Of a stretch of DNA of 64,000 nucleotides, positions 50,330-60,547 are shown one piece after another. The notes under the pieces are model-generated. The model was not told the DNA's origin. It did no database searches and saw nothing but the letters and a program-made list of their open reading frames with translations. Made by a program: the position numbers and the translations under genes. This DNA comes from Dermatophagoides farinae (Eukaryota; Arthropoda; Arachnida; Sarcoptiformes; Pyroglyphidae): positions 3,043,001 to 3,107,000 of the forward strand of contig NC_134679.1 in the NCBI RefSeq assembly GCF_024713945.1, written 5' to 3'. Within the stretch, counting starts at the first letter, position 1. Each line of letters opens with the position of its first letter.

Positions 50330-53300
50330 TTATTTTGATTTTTTATTTTCTCTTTTTCATTTTTGTACTACTCTTATTATATCTTTCTTCATTTACGTAC
50401 CTCTAGTGTATTTTTCTAGTTCTAGAGGTCTTTCCAAATAAAACCATTATTATTATTATTATTATTACCACACATACACACACACATATTGAAGAATGGA
50501 CCCCTTTTTTTCTCGAATAAACGGAAATTCCACAGAAATGGACCTCCACATGCTACTAAATGGTAATATTTTGTTGGTTATTAAATGTGGTGTTTCAAAA
50601 CAATTTCTGATGAATCGGCAAAAATAATCAACTACGACAATGAAGACGACTAAGTAGACAATTTTATAATTTTTTTTTGCGACAATTTTATTTATATCCC
50701 AAGTATATAATAATAATAATAATACAGATACAGATATAAATCTCATTCCATATATATATGTACATATATATGATAACTGTAATATTATCGGGAATTTTTG
50801 TTTTGGTTGTTGTTGTTGTTTCTACGTGGAAAAAAAACGTTGTAATCATAAGATATTAGATGCCTTCCACCAATTTCAATTTATGAAATAAATAAAAAAA
50901 AAACTTTAGAGGAAATAACAACTTGTAGACAAATTGTTGATGCCAAATTATATTATAGTACATACAAACACACATATACATGGCAAGATATTCTACTGCA
51001 TATACACCGTTAAAATACAATATACAGTTATATTGCATTACATCAATATATTATTAACGTATTGACTACCAAACGACTCATTTGTGAGCAGCTCAAAGTT
51101 TCTTCCATAGTACCAGCGGTTCATATGTAAGCCACGAGTATATCTTTATTTTTTGGCAATAGTTTTTGTGATTTTATTCCGAGATGTTTCATATATTTTA
51201 TGAAGAATTCTTGACTAATATGTAGGCCAAATGGTTTTTAAAGTGAAATTTTATAGAATATATGTAGAATTAATGGATTAGGACTCATTTAAAAAAAAAT
51301 TTGAAAATGGATGATTCATTCAACCTTTTGTAATGTCAAAATTTACAACGTAATAAAAACAACATTCCCTTTTAAGGATTTGCTTTCAACCACACACAAA
51401 AACTTTCTCTCTCTCTCTCTTTCTCTTTTCATATCGCTGATCTGGGAAAAAATTGAAATTCAAAAAAAAGAAATCGTCATCATCATCATAATCAGGAGGA
51501 TAGAATTGCCCAAATAACAGATTGGAAAACAAAAACAACAAATCAACAACGGAATTATCTTCGTCCATCATTATCATCTAAACAATGTCATTGTTTGTGA
51601 ATGAAAAAAAAAATACAGGAAATGTTTTTTTCCCAAAAAACCATTGTTTAGAAAAAAAAATTGGAAAAACAAACATTTTGATATAGAATAATTAATTTTT
51701 TTTTCAAAGTCAAGTTCAAGAACATATAATTTCAATTTAGATTTAACCATACACACATGTATAGTATATAAAATAGAAATTCCCTATGACAGAGTTATGG
51801 AAAACCTTGTCGATCGATTGATTGTGATTGGATACAATTGGTATTTATGCATGTGTGTCTGAGTTTTGGCGTCAACAAAAAATAAAAACTCCAATCAAAC
51901 CATAAATGACATTGTCTGTGTGTTTGTGCGTGTCTGCTATATCCTATCAACATTCTAACGCATTCTTATACAAACAAAAAGCAACAATCTATTTGATGAA
52001 TAAAAATTGCAAAAATTGATTTATCACAAAGGAAAACAAAAACAAAAACAAAAAAAAAAAAAAAAATTTTGCGGATGTCTTTTCTATTGGCTATTAAATG
52101 GCCGTTATCATTATTGACAGTGGCAATAGATAGAAGTAGCAGCAATAATAATGATCCAATGATGATTAATGTAGGTTGTAGTAATGTAGTAAAAGGTTCA
52201 TGTAATTAGCCAGAAAAAAAGCATCCATCATTAAATTAAACAGATTCAAGATATACACACCACACAAAAAAAACTACAAAATTTACAAAAAAAAAAAAAA
52301 ACAACAAGACGTTATTTGATCGTGCGTATTTTTTGACCCTGGAGAAAATACACATGCTATGTGAAAATATACAACAAATTTATCATCATCAGGTAGGCAA
52401 TAATGTAATTCATGCATGGATGCCATTTCCTTAAGGATGTGATTCTTCATTTCTTTTTCTCACTCTTTTTACACTCTCACTGTCATTGACATGAGAGGCG
52501 AATGATAAGAAATTTAATTACTCAGATGAGGAATTTCAAAATGATAAAAACATTATTTTTCTCATGTCACAAACATATACATAGAAAAATATATACATTA
52601 TATGATAGAGAATTCAGTAATTCAAATTTTTCGGGTAAAGAATTTTATTTTTACCACTAATATACACATATAGACATACAACATTACATTATCCATTCAA
52701 ATGATTAGCAGACATTATTTTAAAATCGTTAGATAACCAATAATCTGCATACGGAAATGACAGACATATTTCAGTTAAAATGTCCCTTGGCACATAGATC
52801 AATTTTTGTAGAAATTCTTTATCAGAAAAATTTTTCCATACATGGAAAAAAAGGAAAAATTTACAATTGAAAAACGTAATAAAAACTTCACAACAAACAT
52901 GATTCGAATGCATGCAACATTTTTTTTCCAACAAGTGACGTGTTTTGTTTGTTTGTTGGTTGAAGGAATTTATCATAACCAGAAAACACAGGATTTTTGG
53001 ATAAAGGGTGTGTTTACATTATAACACCCAAATAGACAATATAGAGAGAAAAAAAATGATAATTATAATTGCTCTTGGGATATGATCCAAAAAGGTTTGA
53101 GTCATATTAATATGTGATATAGAAAATGCATTCATTTATACATTGTAATAGTCATCGCCAATCATCGATAATGTTGGCTGCTTTTGTATGACATATATAT
53201 TTATAAAGGAAGTAAATAAGCAAAGAAAAAAAAATGCACTAAAAACATCAATTTCAATGTCTTGAGAGGCATTAAAAATGATGCAATCACATCCAACCGT

Positions 53301-56300
53301 ACACAAAGAATACACTAATGATGAATTTATACGCCAAACATTACAACAACAACAACATCTACGGTGAATGTTTTTCAGACAAATAGATATATTATGACAA
53401 TGATTGTATGATGGCAATGAAAAACAAAATCGGATGATACGGATATTGGTAAATGTATGAAAATAAAAAACAAAATAAAAAGCTAAAATAAGAAGAAGAA
53501 ATCCTTGGAAGGAAATCAAGTCATACTATACAATAACTAAGGAAGCGAATAACGGATACAATCGACATTCATTAACGTTCACGTCATTTTTACATCGATA
53601 TAAATGTATTTGTGTGTGTGTGTTTCAATAGTGAAACAATACATCTACATCACAACAATCGACAACTATTCATTTACAAGAAAAAAAAAGAAAAATTATT
53701 ACCTAAATATATAATGAAAATGAACGTGTTGCAAATATAGAACACAAACACACACACACCAAAGAAAGAAAAAACCAGAAAAGTTATATACAAAACGAAA
53801 AACCTTGTACTTGTTTTTGTTGTTAATATATGTAAATAAAAACTAACAATCCGCCATTTGTTGATCATCATCATCATCATCATAATTTGTAATTTCTTCT
53901 AAAATTTCAATATTCATCATGAGGCTAAAACTAGATGACGAATAGAGAGAGAGAAAGAGAGAAACAAAAAAATTATCATCACCAGGATGATCCTGTTGAT
54001 CATAATAATCATCATTACAGACATTCTTAGCAATCCTGTTTTTGATTTATAGCAATTCAAGATTTCAAAATTGTTGCTATTGTAAATTTCAATCGATTAT
54101 TATTATTATTATTAATATGAATACGGAAGGTCGTTTTCTTTTTCCTAATTCTTTCATAAAGATTAAGGACAAGGATAACGGTTTCTTATTTGGCCTGAAT
54201 CCTTCATGTTCTTAACAGGAAAAAAAATATATTTACTATACCATCATAACAATGATGATGATGATGATGATCACGTTTACTGGTGTTGTGAATTGAAAAT
54301 TTTTTTTTCAAAACAAAAATATCATTCATAGACAAATGATGGAATTATTTCGTATTTTTTATGCATAGTCATGAAGAAGAAGAAAAAAAATGTATTAAAT
54401 TATTGTGTGTGTGTGTTTGTCAATTTATCTATCTCGAAAATCTGATATACATACACACAGAAATACACCAAATCACAAGATTAAAAAACATCAATCGATT
54501 ATAATAATCATAATGAAAAAAACCTGATTAATGTTAAATACTTATTTCTAATCGATGAAACCGGATATGAAAAAAAATATATATTCAACCTAAAGGATTG
54601 AATTCCATCAAAAAAAAAAAAAAAAAAAAATTAGGGTTAATCACGTGGGATTTATCTAAGATGACTAAGTTTTTAAGATGAAGAATAAAATCAATTCTGT
54701 TTTCAACATATGATGATTGATTGATTGATGAATTTATTTGTTTATTTGTGAATTTTCATGTCAAAACACACCTGCAAAATGGATTAACCTGAATTACTAT
54801 TTTTTTCAGTAACATTTTTCCTTGTTAACAATTTTCATATTATTTTGTATCAATAAGATTGAAATATATATAAAAAATCATAAATTAGAGCTGACCTTTC
54901 AACCCTATTTTATTTGTTTAGAGAACCAGGATGATAAAGAAACCATTGCATTGACCTAGACATTGTATTAAGGGTCAAGCATTTGAAACCACAACAACAA
55001 CAATAATAATAATAATAATAATAAAAAGTTTCAACACCTGTGTTCCTATTTTGGAACATATAAAGAGGAAAACTGACTGTTCTAATATAAAACAGACAAA
55101 AGATTTTTTTTTTCTTATTGACCCTGCAGATACCGATCCAATTGGTTGAGAGATTTTATTTTTTTTTCTCCCAAAAATAGACCTAGCTTATTCTTTCATA
55201 ATAATCATCATCATCATTGACACAATGGACAGGAGAATGATCAAACAACAAACAAACAATTATACATTGAAGCAGCATATAATGACAAAAAGGGTTAAGG
55301 TCGGTTGTCCTTATTTCTATTATATCTTACTAAACTATATATTTTCAATTCATTCAAATAAAAAAAAAGTTTATGAGAAAAAAACGGGGGAATAAAATCT
55401 ATTTTTTGTCTTTTTAAAGATTTAAAGATGAAAGGATAAAGAAATCGTGTGTGCATGTGTGTGTGTGTCATGATAGAGAGAAAAAGAAAGAAAGAGAGCA
55501 AAAGAACTTAGCAATGATGATGATAATAATGATGAACTTGTGCTCCATTCCCCATTTAACCCACACGCCAAAAAAAAAATTCATTTTTTTTGAGTATATT
55601 TTTAAATGTATATCGAGGTCAACACCGATCGACAACCGCCAGACACCACCACTGCCATCATCATCATCAGAATTGTCTACTAAAATTTATTTTCTTCTTC
55701 TTTTTCTTCTTCGATTATCGGAAAAAACCACACATTATTTGCCATTGACATAGTTCGAGTTAAGAAACTGACAGCTATTTAGAAGAAAAAACGGTTATTC
55801 TCTCTTTTCTAGAAAGAAGGAGAGAGAGAGAAAAAAAATATCGGCGTTGCCAACCATCAAATGAAGCGATGATTTCTCTGATTTTTCTCTTTCCTTTTTT
55901 TTTATTCGTTCACTCTTTTTTCTTCTTCTTTTTCTCATTTCTAGTATGCCGGGGCTAATGAACGAAACAAGGTCACAAGAGTATCCAAATCCATACTGCT
56001 GCTACAATAACCAGCTACCACTACATATATCTACATATATCTGCATATGTATGTGAATATGTATTAATCTAACTAATCTTTGGGCGCCATATATTTGCGC
56101 CGAATCCTCAAATGAACAGACGTAAATTTTTCGGGTGGTGGTAGTTTGTGGGGAGGATGGGGGGAAGAAAAATACATTTTGACATGTATCACTTTATACG
56201 GCGCGAGATTGAAAATAAATATAAAAAAAGAACTGAAAAAAAATACATAAGGGATATAACATGTATATGAATGGAGGCGAATGATGAGAAAAAAAAGAGA

Positions 56301-58268
56301 AATTTTGAATGATTAACAAAAACAACAACAACAACAACAACATGAATGAATGAATGAATGAATGAATGAATGGAGAAAGAAATTAGACCAAAATATATCC
56401 AAAAATAAACCAAACACTAACATGGCTAGCTAGGTTAAAATGAATGCTGGCTACCAAATATTTCAATGGGAAAAATGATAATAATACCAGCTACTTAGTG
56501 ACGTTGATGATGAATACGACAATAACAACAACAACAACAATAATAATAATATAATCATAATGAGAAAAAAAAGAAAATTTTTAGGAAAAAAAGAATAACA
56601 AAGATGATGGTAGGTGTTTTTTTTTTTGATGATAAACGAATCATTCTGATACACCTCCGAACAAGGATTTTTAAAAAAAAGTTATTATTACAATTGACTT
56701 ATGAATGTGTATTGTACATTCAATAGAATAGTCATATTCTTAGGGACATAATTTCTTGTGGCAGATAAAAACAAAATCTATTAGCATTTTTTTTTTGTTT
56801 TCAACATTAACTTACAATATCTTCTTATCAATGATTTTTTATAGCTTGGTTTTGAATTAGCTATAACATCATTTGCAACTATACCGGAACAACCATCACC
56901 GGTAACCGATTTGGAACGATGATGTTTATGATGATTCGATAATGATGATGACGATGATGATGATGTTGATGATAGTAATGAACTAGTTTCTTCATCCTCT
57001 TCAGTTGATGAACCTGTTGATGATGATGAATGTTGTTTCTTATTTTTTGTTGTTTGTAATGTACATGGTTCCAATGTGTTTGAATAGGATGATCGTTTTC
57101 GCCCTTTTTTCGGTAGACTTAAATCTAAAGGTACCCCAGAATTACAATAGCTTTCATCATCTTCTTGATCATGTTGATCATCAACAACATCGACAATCAA
57201 ATCGTCATTGTCAGTTCCGGTTGTAGTTGTAGTCGAAATTTTTTGATCAACTAAACGAGAATGATGATGGATATCAGACAATGATAAATCCATGAGTTCA
57301 ACGTCGTCTTCTTCCGAATAAGCGGATGATGTGGATGAGGTTGTAGATGATTCGCTTGGATATCGTGAGGTGGTTTTCGGTTGTACCGTGGATGTTGTTT
57401 TTGTTGTTGTTGTTATTGTTGCCGTTGTCGTCATTACTACTGAATTCGTGTGAGCCAAACGTGTAATTGCTGATGGATCCATAGGATCGACATGATTTGA
57501 ATAATAGGGATGATGATTACCATTAACATGAGCGATCGATGGTGATGTCCGATGTGGATTGTTTTGCTGATATTCATGATGATGACCATTGATGATGTTC
57601 GTTGATGTTGATGATGGTGGTGGTGGTGATGATGGTGACGAATTGGGTGCCATAGTCACTGAAACCGGGGTGGTTGTTGCTGACGTCGTTGTCGTTGTTG
57701 TTGTTGTCGTCGTCGTCGTAGTTATTGATGTTGATGTTGTCGATGGAGAAGAATTTGTCGACGATGACAACGAAGATAAATATGATGAGCATGAATCGAG
57801 TGATGATAATTTTGCTGCTGACGGTGATGATGATCTTGATAGCGGTGATGATTTAATTTGTGACGGTGATGGCGATGAACGACTATGATCGGTTGTAGTG
57901 ACGACAGTATCACAACCAGTATCACTACCGGAGCCAACAGCACGTTTCGATATTATCGTTTGATTATCAATATTATTACTGTCACTCGTCGTCGTTAATG
58001 ATGATGTAGTAGGGGTGGATTCCGAATTCGATATGGTCGCTGATGGATCCGTTATAGATGTATCAACAGGCAGTAATGTGGAACTACCATTAATGTTACC
58101 AACAAAAGAATTATGATGATGACTATGATGGTTGAGATGATGATGTCGAAGCGAATGATGATGATGATGATGATGATTATGTTCAGAGGTTGATGTGGGT
58201 GGTATTGGTGGTGGGCTTGGCGATACCAATGATTTGGCCGGAGCAAGCATTAATGCTGCTGTGGTCAT
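36421..58268 (-). CDS. Eip74EF: ETS-domain transcription factor, ecdysone-induced E74 type (whole gene)
   Basis: Six minus-strand exons (58268-56816, 46213-45503, 37980-37216, 37160-37068, 36995-36896, 36838-36421) join in one frame of 1179 residues. The ETS domain (about residues 977-1061) contains [43 protein letters not shown] and MGRALRYYYQRG. The last includes the two recognition-helix arginines (R1038, R1041) that contact GGAA. It is followed by [12 protein letters not shown] as in insect E74. In insects E74 is an early ecdysone-response regulator of moulting; the same nuclear role is inferred here. Residues 1-970 are low-complexity Ser/Thr/His/Asn/Gln. A PLDLS motif at 380-384 precedes basic KKGRKR. 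Unlike fly E74, which ends just after the ETS domain, about 110 residues follow it. Membership of the two distal exons rests on phase agreement and strong GTAAGT donors, not on homology. Confidence 0.85.
36896..36995 (-). CDS. Eip74EF: E74 exon 5: middle of ETS domain
   Basis: This 100-nt exon encodes [19 protein letters not shown] and [14 protein letters not shown], the recognition-helix region. It is flanked by a TAG acceptor and an AAG/GTATTT donor, and separated from exon 6 by a 57-nt intron (36839-36895). Confidence 0.93.
36996..37067 (-). other. 72-nt frame-neutral intron inside the ETS domain
   Basis: GTAAGTATAAATG donor and GATGAAATAG acceptor. The length is a multiple of three and no in-frame stop occurs, so retention would insert 24 residues between REKG and IFKLVD. 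Splicing restores the exact ETS spacing seen in the family, which supports it as an intron. Confidence 0.88.
37068..37160 (-). CDS. Eip74EF: E74 exon 4: start of ETS domain
   Basis: This 93-nt exon encodes [20 protein letters not shown] followed by [11 protein letters not shown], helix 1 and helix 2 of the winged helix-turn-helix. It lies between a GATAG acceptor and a GTAAGT donor. The 55-nt intron to exon 3 is at 37161-37215. Confidence 0.93.
37216..37980 (-). CDS. Eip74EF: E74 exon 3: linker with basic segment before the ETS domain
   Basis: The 255-codon exon starts [16 protein letters not shown] after an AATGAATAG acceptor and ends KRKSRE before GTAAGT. It includes [20 protein letters not shown], a segment with [18 protein letters not shown] and a basic patch [12 protein letters not shown] about 45 residues before the ETS domain, a possible nuclear localisation signal. 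The KRKSRE end directly before the ETS domain matches the insect E74 arrangement. Confidence 0.9.
43684..43710. repeat. (AAAC)n tetranucleotide repeat
   Basis: About seven copies of AAAC in E74 intron 2. Confidence 0.9.
43854..43887. other. Short imperfect hairpin in E74 intron 2
   Basis: GTCACTGG at 43858-43865 pairs with CCGGTGAC at 43876-43883 (one G-U pair) across a 10-nt loop. After one T-T mismatch, CAA/TTG extends the stem. It is too short for a typical miRNA precursor. The surrounding 130 nt are unusually free of simple repeats. Confidence 0.4.
43936..43957. repeat. (CA)n microsatellite
   Basis: 22 nt of CA repeat in E74 intron 2, directly after the hairpin-containing island. Confidence 0.95.
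45503..46213 (-). CDS. Eip74EF: E74 exon 2: Ser/Thr/His/Gln-rich segment
   Basis: A 711-nt exon with phase 1 at both ends, a good pyrimidine-rich acceptor (CTCTCTTTCAATAG) and a GTAAGT donor. It begins [14 protein letters not shown]. Ser/Thr runs, a His-rich block with [14 protein letters not shown], a Pro/Ser block [20 protein letters not shown], a Q-run and a Gly/Ser-rich end follow. Such composition is common in arthropod activation regions. Placement in the E74 transcript is inferred from phase and strand. Confidence 0.8.
47496..47528. repeat. Poly(A) run of 33
   Basis: 33 consecutive A on the plus strand in E74 intron 1. The transcribed (minus) strand reads poly(T). No duplicated target site or retrotransposed gene was seen beside it. 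Confidence 0.95.
47934..47968. repeat. (TG)n microsatellite
   Basis: 35 nt of TG repeat, immediately followed by a perfect 16-nt palindrome at 47968-47983. Confidence 0.95.
50223..50328. repeat. Paired long poly(T) runs
   Basis: T20 at 50223-50242 and T31 at 50298-50328 lie in a 250-nt strongly T-biased stretch of E74 intron 1. Confidence 0.9.
56343..56371. repeat. (TGAA)n tetranucleotide repeat
   Basis: About seven copies of TGAA, directly after an (AAC)n run at 56322-56341. Confidence 0.9.
56816..58268 (-). CDS. Eip74EF: E74 exon 1: start codon and long Ser/Thr/His-rich N-terminus
   Basis: ATG at 58268 has an in-frame TGA 30 nt upstream, so this is the first Met of the frame. The 484 codons start [20 protein letters not shown], followed by His runs, Ser/Thr-rich tracts and an acidic segment [16 protein letters not shown] (M at residue 326). 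At residues 380-384 is PLDLS followed by LPKKGRKR, a candidate CtBP-binding motif next to a basic cluster. It ends [10 protein letters not shown] plus one base at a GTAAGT donor. No domain other than these motifs is recognised. Confidence 0.82.
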
Positions 58269-58560
58269 GATGGTTCTTTGGGTGTTTTGTTTGTCTCAAA
58301 AAAATGGATGTATTTGGGTTTAGGAATCTGGAAAGATTGGTTGGTCGTTATTTTTACACACATTAACTTTTATCGATGAATGGATTCCATTATTTCATAA
58401 ATATTTGAAAATCATCAGGTAAAAATGGCACACTCCATCAACAATAATAACAGAATAGATTGAATAAACACAAGAAAAAACAGATTTTTTTGGAAAGAAA
58501 ATTCAAAAAAAAACAAATTAGCGCGCAATCCACTAAAACACATTGATTCCGAATACACCG

Positions 58561-58566
<6 letters not shown>

Positions 58567-58591
<25 letters not shown>
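58567..58591. repeat. (TG)n microsatellite upstream of E74
   Basis: 25 nt of TG repeat about 300 nt upstream of the E74 start codon, preceded by GTCAA. Confidence 0.95.
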
Positions 58592-59552
58592 ATTTCAGAC
58601 TTGATCCAATATAAACACACACACTGTCGTCGGCAACACAACAAAAAAAAAACACAACTTGCATCAACGAAGCATAGATTGACACTGAAAACTTGATCTG
58701 GAAAAAGCCATACACTCCACTTCACTTGAGTGAGCGCTTCAAACCTCAGACATACATACAGGAATCCCAATGCAATGTGTGTATGTGTATATAATATAAT
58801 ATATAATGTATTATAAATACAACAAGAAAAAAGAACGGCGAGAGTTTCCATTCAATTTTTTCCATTGGATTCACATATATACATACATTGGTTTATTTTG
58901 TTGATGTATAATAATAATGAGCACGTTGCACTGTGTGGTTGTTTCCACGGATTTAACTATGAAAAAAAAATTGGTAGTGGTAAATAGATATTTATTATCA
59001 TCATTCAATATATGGTTTGAAATATTCTAGCGGCAAAATTCGAATGAATGTCAAAAAAAAAAAAAAATGATATTGGCATTGAATTTTCCTGACAAGTATA
59101 TAATATATTATCATCCATGATGAACAACATATATAAATGATGAGAAGGAAGCAACCAACAATATTATGATTTTTTTTTTGGTTTTAATAAGATATTATTC
59201 CTATAAAATGTAATGATGCAAATATCTGTGCAAATTATAACAACAACAAATAATGAATGTGATGATATTATTATTATCATTATTATCATCACGTGTATCA
59301 TTCAATGTGCGCATATTCCAATTTGAAAATTTTATGAAAATGCACTACTACAACAAATTATTTTTATTATTTTTTGAATCATTACACATGTATATACAAA
59401 ATATACCAGTCAAAATTCGGATTCAAGGCCAATTGTGTGTGTGTGTGTGTGTCATATAAATTGAAAAAAAAGAACGAAAGGAAAAAAAATGTAAGAGACA
59501 AAGTTCATTGACGATTATAATAGTTCCAATTATATTAGACATTGATATTATT

Positions 59553-59753
59553 ATGGCTGATAAACTTAAAAAAAAGACGATTGTTTTTATACCAGTACAG
59601 ATATATGAGAATGTTATAACAATGACAAAATATCAGTTGAAGAATTTAATTTTTAATCATTACAAAATGTTTGACAACAAATCACTGCATTTAACAATTG
59701 AATTGGATAATAATAAATTAATTAAGAATGTACATTTACATTTAGTTAAATAA
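59553..59753 (+). CDS. Hypothetical 66-residue open frame
   Basis: ATG to TAA encodes MADKLKKKTIVFIPVQIYEN and continues to NVHLHLVK. The frame is not built from a simple repeat and alternates charged and hydrophobic residues. No family is recognised, base composition equals the background and no promoter is assigned. It could be a small gene, a fragment or chance. Confidence 0.2.
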   Translation: MADKLKKKTIVFIPVQIYENVITMTKYQLKNLIFNHYKMFDNKSLHLTIELDNNKLIKNVHLHLVK

Positions 59754-60158
59754 AAGGTCAATTACCGATTCTTTAACTATTTTTATTTTTATTTTTTTGT
59801 TTACATTTTTAATCTCGTTTCAATGACAAGTTTCAAAGTGAATTTTCCAATTTTTTTTCTATCTTTGGCCCCAGAGTAGGTCAAATCACATGAGTCAAAA
59901 AAAAAGAAAAATAGAAAAAACCACCTGACTGTAATAAAATCTCATCATGTTTACACATTCGTTTCCAATAACAATGTTTGTGTTGCCAGAAAAAGACCAA
60001 AGAAAATGAGAAAACATTTTTTTTTTTGCTTTTCCTTCTCCGCCTACCCATTACGGCAAGAATGGCAATACAAACACAACAATCAAGACCATGTCAGTAT
60101 AATTATTTAGTCAGAAAAAGAAAAACTGGTAAAAATAACCATCAAAAATAAGTCAGCT

Positions 60159-60173
60159 AGGTCATGAAGGTCA
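60159..60173 (+). promoter_or_regulatory. Perfect AGGTCA direct repeat with 3-nt spacer (DR3)
   Basis: Two exact copies of AGGTCA separated by TGA lie 1.9 kb upstream of the E74 start codon. AGGTCA is the half site of nuclear receptors. EcR/USP and related receptors can bind direct repeats, though their best-known site is a palindrome. Function is inferred from position beside a gene expected to be ecdysone-induced. Confidence 0.4.
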
Positions 60174-60534
60174 TCAACAAAAACCAAGGACAATAGAACG
60201 TTAAGGAAATGACAATGGGTCATTCATATGTGTGTGTATGTGTGTGAATGCGGAACGAGAAACCGGACCTAAGATGATTATTAGACCCTAGTGTTCATGT
60301 GAAGAAGAAATTATTTCCTTGGCCTCATTCCAATGAGCGAGGGCGGACGGTCTTAATAAAAATTACCATTGCGGAACTATGACCCTTGTCATGACATGGA
60401 AAAAAGGCAATTTCTCTCTCTCTCTCTCTCTGTATGTGCATGTCTATATCATACAATTGATAAAAAAAACTACCATAAATGAATAGTAGACGAAATACGC
60501 GGAAAAAACGACTACATTCAACAAAATGATTCGA

Positions 60535-60547
60535 AGGTCAAAGGTTG
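60535..60547 (+). promoter_or_regulatory. DR1-like nuclear receptor element
   Basis: AGGTCA A AGGTTG is a direct repeat with one-base spacing; the second half has one mismatch. It lies 2.3 kb upstream of the E74 start, near the DR3. DR1 sites are typical of HNF4/RXR-type receptors. Confidence 0.25.

Larger units (their letters stand above)
46214..56815 (-). other. E74 intron 1 (10.6 kb)
   Basis: The intron runs from TATT/GTAAGT at 56815 to the acceptor at 46214. It contains an A33 run at 47496-47528, (TG)n at 47934-47968, (CA)n at 48298-48321, T20 at 50223-50242, T31 at 50298-50328, an A run of about 20 near 54610 and (GAAT)n at 56343-56371. A GC-richer island sits at 55940-56210. Open frames such as 49139-49618 and 53136-53519 are low-complexity and not annotated. 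Confidence 0.65.

Noticed and set aside
53136-53519. 127-codon minus-strand frame in E74 intron 1
   Set aside because: Residue mix is that expected from AT-rich DNA, with Cys and Phe runs from repeats. No signals at the ends.
57589-57943. Long open frames on the other strand or frame of E74 exon 1
   Set aside because: These are shadows of the Ser/Thr/His-rich coding exon: Asp/Val runs on the plus strand and His/Ile runs in other minus frames.
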